NCBI RefSeq assembly: GCF_014696615.1
Contig: NZ_JACJQJ010000013.1
Coordinates: 62,001 to 126,000 of the forward strand
Direction of reading: 5' to 3'
DNA length: 64,000 bases
DNA from: Nostoc linckia FACHB-104
GTDB lineage: Bacteria; Cyanobacteriota; Cyanobacteriia; Cyanobacteriales; Nostocaceae
Part shown: positions 1 through 8,751 of the stretch, in pieces
How positions within the stretch are numbered: position 1 is the stretch's first letter
How the letters are laid out: each line of letters begins with the position of its first letter
The notes under the pieces: model-generated
Told to the model about the DNA's origin: nothing
The model's input: only the letters and a program-made list of their open reading frames with translations
Database searches by the model: none
Made by a program: the position numbers and the translations under genes

Positions 1-256
1 TGTCTATATCGCCAAAGTCATGGGCGATCGCTTGTATTTGTTCTTTTACTTGCCCAATACAAGCTAAATCGACAGCATAACTTTTGGCAGCAACGCCTGT
101 ATGCTTTGCTGCTACTGCCACCGCCTCCAATTTCTCTAAGGAACGGCTGACTAAGGCGACATCTATTCCCACCTTCGCAAAGGCTAAAGCAGTTGCTTTC
201 CCAATTCCACTACTTGCCCCAGTAATTAAGGCACGTCGTTTCGGCTCAACGCTCAT
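1..256 (-). CDS. Short-chain dehydrogenase/reductase, partial (C-terminus beyond left edge)
   Basis: The reverse strand from the ATG at 256 reads MSVEPKRRALITGASSGIGK and continues open to the left edge (about 85 codons). The TGASSGIG stretch is the nucleotide-binding glycine motif of classical SDR oxidoreductases, followed by an alternating beta-alpha pattern (ALVSRSLEKLE) that fits an NADP-preferring Rossmann fold. The catalytic Ser-Tyr-Lys lies outside the window. It sits downstream of accA, aar and ado on the same strand, a neighbourhood widely conserved in cyanobacteria. The substrate cannot be told from this fragment. Confidence 0.85.
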   Translation of the reverse strand, partial: MSVEPKRRALITGASSGIGKATALAFAKVGIDVALVSRSLEKLEAVAVAAKHTGVAAKSYAVDLACIGQVKEQIQAIAHDFGDID

Positions 257-560
257 GCTATCTCCAGATTTGTTGGCGGTTCTGCAAGCTTCTACATACC
301 CAATTATTTAACTCTCTCGGTTTAGATAGATTAAAGCAATCTAATACATAGATTAAAAAAATCTAAAAAAGCCGATGATTGTTGATGACAACTGTTATAT
401 TCGTTGCCAAGATGGGTGTTTTTTTGGTTAAATATTTGCCCCTAGATGAACATTTGTAGTCATCTAGAAAATTCCATTGCAACACTCAATGTTATTACCA
501 AATAACTGAATATTAGACAAATCAATCATCCAATAGAGTTGATTTGCCCAAAAGTAAACG

Positions 561-603
561 CCTATGACTGAGAAGATTGTTAAAAATCTTTAAGCGTCAT
601 AGG
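561..603 (-). terminator. Stem-loop downstream of accA
   Basis: An 8-bp perfect inverted repeat (CCTATGAC at 561-568 with GTCATAGG at 596-603) encloses a second stem (AAGATT 573-578 with AATCTT 585-590). It lies 45 bp past the accA stop, so it could end or stabilise the ado-aar-accA transcript. There is no strong T-run, so factor-independent termination is an inference. The rest of 257-647 shows no gene. Confidence 0.4.
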
Positions 604-647
604 CAATTATAGCATTGCTGCTATGCTAAGCAAGCATCTTCAGGTTG

Positions 648-1628
648 TTACTGAGCAAGTTCAGTGAAAATGCCAATTTTGCGGAATTTTTCGTAGCGCA
701 ATTGACGGCGTTCGGAAGCCGTTAAACGGTTGAGTTCGTCCAGATTTTCCAATAGAGCTTGTTTGAGGGTTGTAGCGGCTTCTATTGGGTCAGAATGAGC
801 GCCACCAATTGGTTCCGGCAAGATTTGGTCGATAATACCCAAGTTTTTCAAGTCATGGGAAATAATTTTGAGAGCAGTAGCGGCTTGTGGAGCTTTGCTA
901 GCATCTTTCCACAAAATAGCGGCACAGGCTTCCGGGGTTGCAACTGTGTAAACAGCGTGTTCAAACATCATTAAGCGATCGCCTACACCAATACCAAGTG
1001 CGCCACCAGAACCGCCCTCACCAATTACCGTACAGATAATAGGCACATCCAAGCAGAACATTTCGCGTAAATTGTAGGCGATCGCTTCTCCTTGTCCTTG
1101 ATGTTCGGCTTCTACTCCAGACCAAGCTCCTGGCGTGTCGATAAACGTTAAAATCGGCATCGAAAATTTGTTAGCGTGTTCCATCAACCGCAATGCTTTG
1201 CGATAGCCGCCAGGATAGGGCATACCAAAATTGCGGGCAATATTGTCTTTGGTATCCCGCCCTTTTTGATGGCCTAACATCACTACAGGCTGTCCACCCA
1301 AACGACCGACACCACCCACTAAAGCCGGATCGTCACCACCACAGCGATCGCCATGTAACTCCATCCATTCATCACTAATTGCTTGAATGTAATCGAGAGT
1401 ACTAGGACGACGGGGATGACGAGCAACTTGCAATCGCTGGGATGGGGATAGACTAGTAAAAATTTCCTCACGCAGTTGCATAGCGCGTGCTTCTAGCTGC
1501 CGGATTTGACCAGAAACATCCACACCATTTTCTTCTGCGAGTTGCCGAATTTGATCAATTCGAGTTGCGAGTTCTGCTAGCGGCTTTTCAAAATCTAACA
1601 GTAGCGGTTTACGCTCGGTAGTTGCCAT
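648..1628 (-). CDS. accA: Acetyl-CoA carboxylase carboxyltransferase subunit alpha
   Basis: At 326 residues this matches AccA length. The protein carries the helical N-terminus ending in [14 protein letters not shown]-like sequence (here [14 protein letters not shown]), the conserved [19 protein letters not shown] region, and the glycine-rich [15 protein letters not shown] segment that forms the oxyanion/CoA pocket of the carboxyltransferase. With AccD it transfers the carboxyl group from biotin-AccB to acetyl-CoA, making malonyl-CoA for fatty acid synthesis in the cytosol. It follows aar and ado on the same strand, 236 bp after aar. That linkage joins supply of acyl chains to their conversion to alkanes. 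ATG start. Confidence 0.97.
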   Translation of the reverse strand: MATTERKPLLLDFEKPLAELATRIDQIRQLAEENGVDVSGQIRQLEARAMQLREEIFTSLSPSQRLQVARHPRRPSTLDYIQAISDEWMELHGDRCGGDDPALVGGVGRLGGQPVVMLGHQKGRDTKDNIARNFGMPYPGGYRKALRLMEHANKFSMPILTFIDTPGAWSGVEAEHQGQGEAIAYNLREMFCLDVPIICTVIGEGGSGGALGIGVGDRLMMFEHAVYTVATPEACAAILWKDASKAPQAATALKIISHDLKNLGIIDQILPEPIGGAHSDPIEAATTLKQALLENLDELNRLTASERRQLRYEKFRKIGIFTELAQ

Positions 1629-1654
1629 AGTTAGGGATTAAGATTAGGGATGGG

Positions 1655-1864
1655 GTATTAGGTATTGGGTATTGGGGGTTGAAAATTGGGGATTAGGGGC
1701 TGGATAATGGATAAAAGAAATAGAGTATTGAAAATTGGAGATTTTTTGATATCAGGGATCTGAAGATTGGGTTTTAAAGATTAGAGATAAAGGCTGGTTG
1801 ATTTACCTTGTCTCCTCATTTTCCTATTTCCTGTCCCCAGTCCCCAGTCCCCAATCACCAATCA
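1655..1864. repeat. Degenerate STRR-type heptamer tract between aar and accA
   Basis: The aar-accA spacer is filled with short G-rich units (GGGTATT, GGGGATT, 1655-1700) and a C-rich tract (CCCCAGTCCCCAGTCCCCA near 1838-1857). These are the GGGGACT/GGGGATT heptanucleotide repeats seen again near 29050-29100, 31272-31440, 32310-32345, 33125-33180 and 53642-53690. No reading frame is apparent. Confidence 0.6.
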
Positions 1865-2884
1865 CTACACTAGCAGTGGTCTAAATCCATGCTTAACTGA
1901 AACCTGACCAATCTGCTCCATTTTGTCTACGGTAATCTGATTCCGCCCCCAAGAAAAGTTCGTATATAACTTCTCAAACTCCAGCAGCATTGATTCCGCA
2001 AAACAAGCAAACAATTGACGTGCTGGCACCTCCATATTGACTATTTTCATAATTTTCCAGTCAATATCTAGAGAATGCTCTACAATCCCACCATTTAGCA
2101 CATATACCCCAGGATGCTGAATCTTTGTCCCTAAATTTTTAGGATAGCCACCATCAATCAACAAACAGGGTTGCTTCAATACAGTTGGGTCTATTTCTAC
2201 ACCTTTAGGCATACTAGCAACCCAAACCACAATATCGGCTTGGGGTAGCGCTTCCTCTAAAGACATGATTTTCCCCCGCCCCAGTTCAGCTTGCAAATTA
2301 TGGAGACGTTCTTGGTTACGGGCTATTAGTAGTAATTCTTTGACATCTGTTTTCGCATCTAGCCAACGAGTGACAGCACTACCAATATCCCCAGTTGCGC
2401 CACATACAGCTACAGTCGCATTCTTTAATTCAATTCCTAATTGTTTTGAAGCTTGTTCCACCTGCCGACAAATAATATAGGCAGTGTGAGTATTGCCGGT
2501 TGTAAAGCGTTCAAACTCTAGTTTGATATTCCGAACTTGGCTAAACTGCTCTAAGTTAAAGTTTTCAAAAATAATTGAAGAAAAACCACCTAAAGCTGTG
2601 ATATTGATGCCATGCTTTTGTGCATGAGCCATGGCGTTCAGGATCTTGCGCGTTGCTGCTTTAATCCGGCGATTTGCTAGCATCTCAGGCAAGAAGCATG
2701 ATTCTACATACTGCCCTTCTATTTTCTGTCCTGTTACGCTAGTGACAGTAATCTTATCAACAATTTGCGGTGGGGCACTGCACCAAAAATCTAGCCCTTG
2801 ATCGGCATATTCTGGGTATCCCAATTCTTTGGCTACCGCTTGAGCGTGTTCCAAACTAGTCAGATGTCCAATTAGACCAAACAT
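1865..2884 (-). CDS. aar: Long-chain acyl-[acyl-carrier-protein] reductase (AAR)
   Basis: The product is 339 residues, the usual AAR length. Residues 162-168 form the NADPH-binding GATGDIG motif. Cys294, in [10 protein letters not shown], sits at the position of the catalytic cysteine that forms the acyl-thioester intermediate. The enzyme reduces fatty acyl-ACP to fatty aldehyde, the substrate of the neighbouring aldehyde-deformylating oxygenase; together they make C15/C17 alkanes that partition into cyanobacterial membranes. It starts at an ATG and lies 291 bp downstream of ado and 236 bp upstream of accA, all on the minus strand. The assignment rests on motifs, length and synteny. Confidence 0.95.
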   Translation of the reverse strand: MFGLIGHLTSLEHAQAVAKELGYPEYADQGLDFWCSAPPQIVDKITVTSVTGQKIEGQYVESCFLPEMLANRRIKAATRKILNAMAHAQKHGINITALGGFSSIIFENFNLEQFSQVRNIKLEFERFTTGNTHTAYIICRQVEQASKQLGIELKNATVAVCGATGDIGSAVTRWLDAKTDVKELLLIARNQERLHNLQAELGRGKIMSLEEALPQADIVVWVASMPKGVEIDPTVLKQPCLLIDGGYPKNLGTKIQHPGVYVLNGGIVEHSLDIDWKIMKIVNMEVPARQLFACFAESMLLEFEKLYTNFSWGRNQITVDKMEQIGQVSVKHGFRPLLV

Positions 2885-3126
2885 GTATTGATATTTAAGC
2901 GCGTGCTGCGTCGAAAATGTGGAATCATAACCAAATTTGGATATATAGAATTATTTGGGATTTTTGGAAAAGCCTTGTAGTCGAGACTTGTAATCCAAAA
3001 TCCCTAGTCTAAAATCCAAAATTGTTATGGGTGGGTTAAGAGGGAATAACTTACCTTAAAAATACTACACAAAGCGTAAGAAGCATTAGAAGTCTGAAGT
3101 GTGAAGTTAAAAATTTTATCCTTCAT

Positions 3127-3159
3127 CCTAGCCTGCGGCTAGGCACCCGAAGGGTGCCT
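3127..3159. repeat. Double hairpin in the ado-aar spacer
   Basis: There are two overlapping perfect stems: CCTAGCC (3127-3133) with GGCTAGG (3137-3143), and AGGCACCC (3141-3148) with GGGTGCCT (3152-3159). They share bases 3141-3143, so only one can form fully at a time. The structure begins 17 bp after the ado stop codon in the ado-to-aar transcript direction. It may limit read-through into aar or protect the ado mRNA 3' end. It also looks like a dispersed REP-type palindrome. Confidence 0.55.
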
Positions 3160-3175
3160 ACATCCTTCATGCTTT

Positions 3176-3871
3176 TTAAGCGGCTGCAAGCCCGTAGGCT
3201 GATAGGCGCATGATGTCACGAGTAGTGAAGCCAATATTACTTAATGCTTCACCGTACTGAATCATGAAATCTTCAACCAAAGCATCTTTTTCCATTGCTA
3301 AAACTTGAGCATCATCTGCTACTTGATTGAGCATTCTCCAAACTAGGGGAAGATTTTCTCGGTTGGCTGCTTCTAATTCAGCTTTAGATTCGGTAAAGTT
3401 GTCTTTTAACCAAACTTCGCCAAAGTTAAGATGGCTATACTCATCTTTGACTACACCCTCAGTAATTTTGCGGGCGAAATCATCAGCAACAGGAATGTAG
3501 ATGTTATATGCTGCTATAGCAAAGCATTCAATAATTAAAGCCTGAATCAGCAAGCAAGTAACTACTTTTCCTTCTGCCGCTGCTTTTTGAAAATTGCTAT
3601 GCAGTCCCGAGAAAAACTCCTTAGCAAATTGCAGATCTGGCTCTACTTGTAAATTCCGCCCACAAGCTTCAAACCCTTTTTTATGGCGACTTTCCATTTT
3701 GGAAAGGCGAATCAAGTCTTCTTTATGTTCCGGCAGCAGTTCAGCCAGTTGAATGTAATTTTCATAGGCTTCTTGTTCACCTTCAATCACGATCGCATTA
3801 ATGCGGCTGTAAGCGTCTTTGTATTTTTCGCTTTGGAAATCTATTTCAGATTGCTCTGTTATCTGCTGCAT
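3176..3871 (-). CDS. ado: Aldehyde-deformylating oxygenase (alkane synthase)
   Basis: A ferritin-like di-iron enzyme that converts fatty aldehydes to alkanes plus formate using O2 and ferredoxin electrons. Starting at the ATG at 3871 ([13 protein letters not shown]) gives 231 residues, the canonical length. A longer in-frame start at 3910 would add 13 unusual residues and is rejected. With this start all six iron ligands fall at their standard numbers: Glu32, Glu60, His63, Glu115, Glu144 and His147 (in IEGEQEA, KMESRH, LIIECF and KDEYSH). The gene precedes aar on the same strand, the classical pair for cyanobacterial hydrocarbon production. Confidence 0.97.
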   Translation of the reverse strand: MQQITEQSEIDFQSEKYKDAYSRINAIVIEGEQEAYENYIQLAELLPEHKEDLIRLSKMESRHKKGFEACGRNLQVEPDLQFAKEFFSGLHSNFQKAAAEGKVVTCLLIQALIIECFAIAAYNIYIPVADDFARKITEGVVKDEYSHLNFGEVWLKDNFTESKAELEAANRENLPLVWRMLNQVADDAQVLAMEKDALVEDFMIQYGEALSNIGFTTRDIMRLSAYGLAAA

Positions 3872-4049
3872 GTTATCTTTACCCCTGTACAGGTGAATCA
3901 TTTGATACAAAAAATAAATTTACCCTATGATTTTAGGGTAACCACCACTGTGATTTAATTTAACTTAACAAGTCACTATGTTTATAGATTAGCTGTTACT
4001 GGGGGCGATGCTCTACTAATAGAAACATAAAAGCTTCAAAGCAAAACTC

Positions 4050-4877
4050 ATGTCCAAACCACGCTGGAATCTACAATCTACCGATTTTTTGAGCTTAGGA
4101 TTATTACTGCTGGGTGCTTTCATAGTTTTGCTACCCCTGTTTGTGGTCTTCCTTACCTCTTTTGCGCCTGGAGGGGCAACGCCGGAAGTTGTACCCAAAA
4201 ATAACTGGACTTTAGCTAATTACCGCGATGCATGGCAGCGAGGTAAATTTTTGTTAGCGTTTGCTAATTCTACCCTAGTAGCGATCGCAGTGACGGCATT
4301 TCAAATTGTGACTTCGGCATTGGCAGGTTATGCCTTAGCACGGCTGAAATTTCGTGGTAGACAAGCACTGCTATTAATTGTCTTAGCAACTTTGGTAATT
4401 CCCTTTCAATTATTAGTAATTCCTATTTTCTTGGTATTGAAGTGGGGACATTTAATTAATACTTACGGAGCGTTAATTTTACCAACGGCTGTCAACGGCT
4501 TTGGAATTTTCTTATTACGTCAGTATTTCCAGACAATACCTGTAGAGTTGGAAGAAGCCGCGGCTATAGACGGGGCAAACAGACTACAAATTTTATGGCA
4601 AGTCATGTTACCTCTAGCCCGTCCCGCTTTAGTAACGTTGTTTTTGTTCACCTTTATCGGTGAATGGAACGATTTATTTAAGCCCTTAGTATTTACCACG
4701 CGTCCAGAATTAAGGACAGTGCAGCTAGCATTAGCCGAGTTTCAAGAGCAATTTACCAATAATTGGCCCTTAATGATGGCGGCGGTAACAATTGCAACTG
4801 TACCCGTGATGGTACTATTTCTCATCGGACAAAGACAGTTTATTCGCGGTATTGCGACGACGGGGATTAAGAATTAG
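4050..4877 (+). CDS. Carbohydrate ABC transporter permease (MalG/LacG type)
   Basis: This is a 275-residue inner-membrane protein with about six hydrophobic segments. It has the cytoplasmic EAA loop EEAAAIDGANRLQILWQVML near residue 170, which contacts the ATPase subunit. Family members pair with a MalF-type permease, a binding protein and an ATPase to import sugars or glycerol-phosphate. None of those partners is adjacent: the upstream gene is ado in the opposite direction and the downstream gene encodes a 76-residue RHH-like protein. The substrate is therefore unknown. ATG start without a strong Shine-Dalgarno sequence. Confidence 0.9.
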   Translation: MSKPRWNLQSTDFLSLGLLLLGAFIVLLPLFVVFLTSFAPGGATPEVVPKNNWTLANYRDAWQRGKFLLAFANSTLVAIAVTAFQIVTSALAGYALARLKFRGRQALLLIVLATLVIPFQLLVIPIFLVLKWGHLINTYGALILPTAVNGFGIFLLRQYFQTIPVELEEAAAIDGANRLQILWQVMLPLARPALVTLFLFTFIGEWNDLFKPLVFTTRPELRTVQLALAEFQEQFTNNWPLMMAAVTIATVPVMVLFLIGQRQFIRGIATTGIKN

Positions 4878-4892
4878 GCAAGAGTCAGACAA

Positions 4893-4945
4893 AGGAGATG
4901 AGGGAGATGAGGGAGATGAGGGAGATGAGGGAGATGAGGAGGATG
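4893..4945 (+). repeat. Tandem 9-bp repeat
   Basis: Several head-to-tail copies of a GGGAGATGA unit follow the permease stop codon and end just before the 76-residue gene. A related tract is at about 53688-53725. No coding signal. Confidence 0.8.
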
Positions 4946-4964
4946 AGGGGGAAAAAACCAGACT

Positions 4965-5195
4965 ATGAAGAATTCACAGGCTTTTGAATCCGAGAACAAT
5001 GATGACGATGAGTTGCTGCCAGAATATGACTTTGACTATCGCAAAGCCAAGCCTAATCGTTTTGCTAGGCCACAAGAACAAACTTCCGTAACTGTTATTC
5101 TCGATCCTGATGTAGCTGAGGTATTTAAAACCTCAGCATATATTAATCATGCCTTGCGTGCTTTGTTAACAGCTATACCAAAGACTGAGAAATAA
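4965..5195 (+). CDS. Small BrnA/ribbon-helix-helix-like protein
   Basis: This 76-residue protein has an acidic N-terminus, a DYDFDYRKAKPNRFA segment and a C-terminal stretch SVTVILDPDVAEVFKTSAYI followed by an amphipathic helix. That layout (charged linker, then a beta strand with LDPDV, then helix) resembles BrnA/CopG-type ribbon-helix-helix antitoxins, which bind DNA as dimers. No toxin gene is adjacent, so it may be an orphan regulator. The similarity is to a general pattern and not a firm family call. Confidence 0.5.
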   Translation: MKNSQAFESENNDDDELLPEYDFDYRKAKPNRFARPQEQTSVTVILDPDVAEVFKTSAYINHALRALLTAIPKTEK

Positions 5196-5235
5196 ACAGT
5201 GATCGCCCAATGCCCAATGCCCCATTTCCCAGTTG

Positions 5236-6267
5236 CTAAGTTAGTTCTTGAATTTGCAAGCGGACAGTATGTTCAACAGTGCCACTGAGTTGCAATTCCA
5301 TGATTTCACCACCTAGGGGTTCTAAGTTACTGAGAAGCGATCGCAAGTTTGGTGTACTCGCACCGGTATCTACATACAACCGATCTGCTAAGTTGCTGAT
5401 CCGTTTCCAAGTCATGTATAACTTGGCAATCGTTTGTTCCATTTGGGATGCTTGATTAACTAAGTCAGCCGCTATGCTTAAACAGCCTACACGTTGCGCT
5501 TCTTCTAAGGCTGTTTCAATGTCTACTTCTGCTTGAGTTAATGCTTGCACTTGCGCTGCAGATTTTAAGTATTTTGCCAAATAACGCGCTTCTGTGGTTA
5601 CCTGTTTGAGGGTATCAACATCAGGGTTGGCAGCAATTTCTTTTTGTAAGTATTTTTGGTGCGGTTCCGGCAGTTTTTCTAATTCCTTCACCAGGGGGGC
5701 GATGTAGCGCGGGGGAAGGGTGTTATCTGCTGCTTTCACCTTTACTGGTTCTGGTAGCAATTCCGAGGACATTGCTGTCCATTCGTCGCTGAGTTGACGC
5801 ACTTCGCGCCGAGTGATGCGATCGCCTTTTTGGGCGGCTTCACTCACCATTTGTTGCACTTCCGGCGAAGCTTTAGAGGTTTCGACAAAGGCCCGTTTAC
5901 TAAAATTATTGACTGAACCTGGGTCAAGTTTGCCTTCTTCTAGGAGCGTATCAGCACTGTTAGCCAACTGAATCCAGGCGTAAGCTTGACTTTTACTGAT
6001 TTCTCGTTCTTTCAGCCATTTGAGGAACCCAGTACCTCTACCATCACCACCCTTTTTCTCGCGATCGCGAATCGCCCGCAAAATTCGCCCACGCCAGATT
6101 TCGGTTTGCAAATCAAAGCGATCGCATACCTGCCAAGCTACATCTAGCTGCTGTTGAAAATCTGACTCTGGAATCTGTTCGTCTTCTGGATCGGGCAGTT
6201 CAAAGGCCAGATCCGCTGGCTGTTGCAAAGCAGCAGCAATGTCGTTAATAGATTCGTTATATTCCAC
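5236..6267 (-). CDS. Conserved hypothetical protein with a helix-turn-helix-like segment
   Basis: The product is 343 residues and mostly helical. It begins with an acidic region. Residues 70-110 contain a basic, Gly-rich stretch (RDREKKGGDGRGTGFLKWL) followed by KEREISKSQAYAWIQLA, which reads like a helix-turn-helix of the sort found in DUF3102/ParB-related proteins. The remaining two thirds are Gln/Glu-rich helices without a recognised domain. It converges with the 76-residue gene upstream (40 bp apart). No function is assigned. ATG start. Confidence 0.6.
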   Translation of the reverse strand: MEYNESINDIAAALQQPADLAFELPDPEDEQIPESDFQQQLDVAWQVCDRFDLQTEIWRGRILRAIRDREKKGGDGRGTGFLKWLKEREISKSQAYAWIQLANSADTLLEEGKLDPGSVNNFSKRAFVETSKASPEVQQMVSEAAQKGDRITRREVRQLSDEWTAMSSELLPEPVKVKAADNTLPPRYIAPLVKELEKLPEPHQKYLQKEIAANPDVDTLKQVTTEARYLAKYLKSAAQVQALTQAEVDIETALEEAQRVGCLSIAADLVNQASQMEQTIAKLYMTWKRISNLADRLYVDTGASTPNLRSLLSNLEPLGGEIMELQLSGTVEHTVRLQIQELT

Positions 6268-6902
6268 GACTGGTAGCCGACTAGTGTATGCGTCGGCTTA
6301 TTATGCCACAATCTGTGTGCTTTAGTGGTGAGATCGCGTCAATTTTTACTTAGTTCATTTGTATTAATTGCTGCTGTAAATAGTTCAAGCACACAATATC
6401 AGGCGCAAAACTTGTCTGTAGATATGAAAGCGATCGCCCACCTTGTAGAGACGCGATGAATCGCGTCTTCTTCTCACCATTGCATAAGCTGCAGATCGCC
6501 AGAGATATAGTAACTCGTAGCTTTCAATCAACAAACTCACTTCGACTTATGACCAAGCACACTGAAAATCATTGGTCAACTTCCATGTTTCAAGGGCGAT
6601 GGCAGAAAATTTACAAGCAAAAATAGCCTTCAATGCATAAAGCCTGAGAAATTTAGGTGTTATCTATACATAAAACTAATTTAGTCTCTACTCTCTTGGT
6701 AGGATATTGTCAATTAGGGGCAAGACCCCCCACCCCTGTAAAAGTGAGGTTCAGCCTCAATAACTACTGCATTTTCAGTCTGAGATTGGAAATGTGATTA
6801 AGCCCTGGTCTGTGTAGCCACAGCTTTCAAGGTGAAGCTGCTAAGACTTGATGCATATTCTTCGCAGACAATTTTAACTTTTAAGTGAGGATAGATAATT
6901 TC
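6268..6902. other. Gene-free spacer with a palindromic repeat
   Basis: This 635-bp spacer separates divergent genes. The only clear structure is the near-perfect palindrome AGACGCGATGAATCGCGTCT at 6449-6468, a unit whose variant recurs near 33260. No promoter could be defined with confidence. Confidence 0.5.
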
Positions 6903-7865
6903 ATGACTACAAAAGCTATTTACAAGCAACCTTTCGCACTTTTTTTTGCAGGAATTTTGAGTGCTGTGGCTTTAGGGGGTTCGGTATCTGTGCAAGCACA
7001 AACAGAATCACAACCTAGTTCTCCTCCTAAATTTACGAAATTCCAACCAGGCAAATTAAAAATCCAAGGTAATGGTAACCCATTCAAACCTTCTGGAATG
7101 AGACAGTCAGAAAAACCGACTGGAGGTAAACGAGGAATTCCTGATGGTGTAGACGATCGCATTCCGATGCTGAGTCGAGATTATCCTTGGTCTGCGATCG
7201 GTCGGGTACAAGGAACAACAACTGATGCTAAAAGTTACCATTGCACGGGTACTTTAATTGCTGATGATATAGTTTTGACTAACTCTCACTGTGTTATCGA
7301 TCCGGAAACTCATCAACTCAGCAAAAAAATTCTGTTTCTACCAAATGTCATCAATGGCGCGGTCAGTAATGAAAGAGATATCGCTACTGTAGAACAAGTA
7401 ATTTATGGCACAGACTTTACTGGCGAAAATACTACAAATCAGATTAATGACTGGGCAATTATGAAAATTAATAAGCCTCTGGGTCGCAAGTACGGTTATC
7501 TAGGATGGAAATCTCTTCCAGCCAGCGCATTGATCAAAAATAAGGAAAAATTATTCTTTGTTGGCTACTCTGGCGATTTTCCCAACCCTGAGAAGAAAGG
7601 TTATGAGTTCCTCACGGCTGGTAAAGGCTGGACTGCAGGTTTTCAAGCTGGATGCAGTATTGTGAAGGAGGAGGACGACGTATTATTTCATGATTGTGAC
7701 ACTGCAGGAGGTTCTTCTGGTGGGCCCATTATTGGTTTGATTGATGGACAACCATATATTGTGGCACTCAATAATGCTGAAATTAAAAACACGAGAACTC
7801 ATCAAGATATCATCAATCTAGCTGTCAAAATCTCCTTCTTAGATGAGTTGGTAGGTAATCAGTAA
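6903..7865 (+). CDS. Secreted trypsin-like (V8/glutamyl-type) serine protease
   Basis: The ATG at 6903, preceded by GTGAGGATAG, is preferred over an in-frame GTG at 6885. It gives 320 residues with a signal peptide ending near VSVQAQ (residue 32). The chymotrypsin-fold triad is visible: His129 in LTNSHC, Asp183 in INDWAIM and Ser272 in GGSSGGP. Cys pairs (114/130 and 251/265) could form the standard disulfides. About 60 Pro/Lys-rich residues between signal and catalytic domain look like a propeptide or linker. It probably acts in the periplasm or outside the cell. The gene stands alone. Confidence 0.88.
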   Translation: MTTKAIYKQPFALFFAGILSAVALGGSVSVQAQTESQPSSPPKFTKFQPGKLKIQGNGNPFKPSGMRQSEKPTGGKRGIPDGVDDRIPMLSRDYPWSAIGRVQGTTTDAKSYHCTGTLIADDIVLTNSHCVIDPETHQLSKKILFLPNVINGAVSNERDIATVEQVIYGTDFTGENTTNQINDWAIMKINKPLGRKYGYLGWKSLPASALIKNKEKLFFVGYSGDFPNPEKKGYEFLTAGKGWTAGFQAGCSIVKEEDDVLFHDCDTAGGSSGGPIIGLIDGQPYIVALNNAEIKNTRTHQDIINLAVKISFLDELVGNQ

Positions 7866-8751
7866 CCTTAGCCTCATGCAATTAGCCTAGATACAGTCAG
7901 ATTCCCGACTCAACACTCAACACCCCAGGGTAAAAGTTGGGCATCTGACAAAGTTAAGGCTTCAGCATTCATGACAAACCCTATGATGCGATCGCCTACA
8001 ACTGTTAGCAGAAAATCATCTTGCAAATAAAGTTTTATTTTATACTGAAACATCATTTGCGTGATTTTTGGTTTTCAAATCTAATTTCGTCAGAGTACAT
8101 ATTTATTTACAATAGCTCTGTAAAATATTTGTATTCTAATACTTGTTTATGCTTTATCCTTGATACTTGTGTCTAAAAATAGTAGGAATTTTTATGAATC
8201 ATTATCTTATTTTGCTGTTCTTGTAGAAGTTAGCTGATTAAAACTGAAGATAATTTTTGCATACTAAAAGCAATTCAAAATTAGTTGAATATATCTAAGT
8301 TGAAAAGTACAAAATTAAAGTCAGAGTTTTAAGCCGAGAATAGCCTGATTGTACTAGTAATTTCAATCATCAAATCGGATGAAGTAAGTCGGTGGGAAAA
8401 AACAAAACTAAGTTAAGCAAGGTGACCAAAGCTGAAATTCTCTTCCCTCCTACATATTACCTGCCATAACAATAATTTTTAACACTAAGCTACTTACTCG
8501 CTCATAGGTGTGAGTAAATGTGACGATAACTTGTATATCTAACAAATTTTGCGAAGAGTAACTAACAGAATAATTTAGAGGTGCTTCTTTATAAATTATA
8601 AAAACTGAATCGTCAGTTTTAAGTGCTGAGTTTTTCATGGAGGAATGGGGTTATATGGTAATCACGATCCAATTCGGCTGTTTCCTAAATTTCCCTAAAT
8701 TCTGCTGAGTTATCCTTCAGTAATAATTTGAATACCTATTCTCACAGCACT
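7866..8751. other. Long AT-rich spacer
   Basis: This holds about 890 bp between the protease and the cyclase genes. Reading frames here are short and lack a ribosome site or coding character. One GGAGG at 8639-8643 precedes a 17-codon frame starting at 8655, which could be a leader peptide for the cyclase gene, but nothing else supports it. Otherwise nothing recognisable. Confidence 0.4.

Noticed and set aside
8450-8638. 62-codon minus-strand frame
   Set aside because: No ribosome site, AT-rich and no recognisable features.
8655-8708. 17-codon leader peptide upstream of the cyclase gene
   Set aside because: A GGAGG precedes it, but such short frames are expected by chance and nothing links it to regulation.
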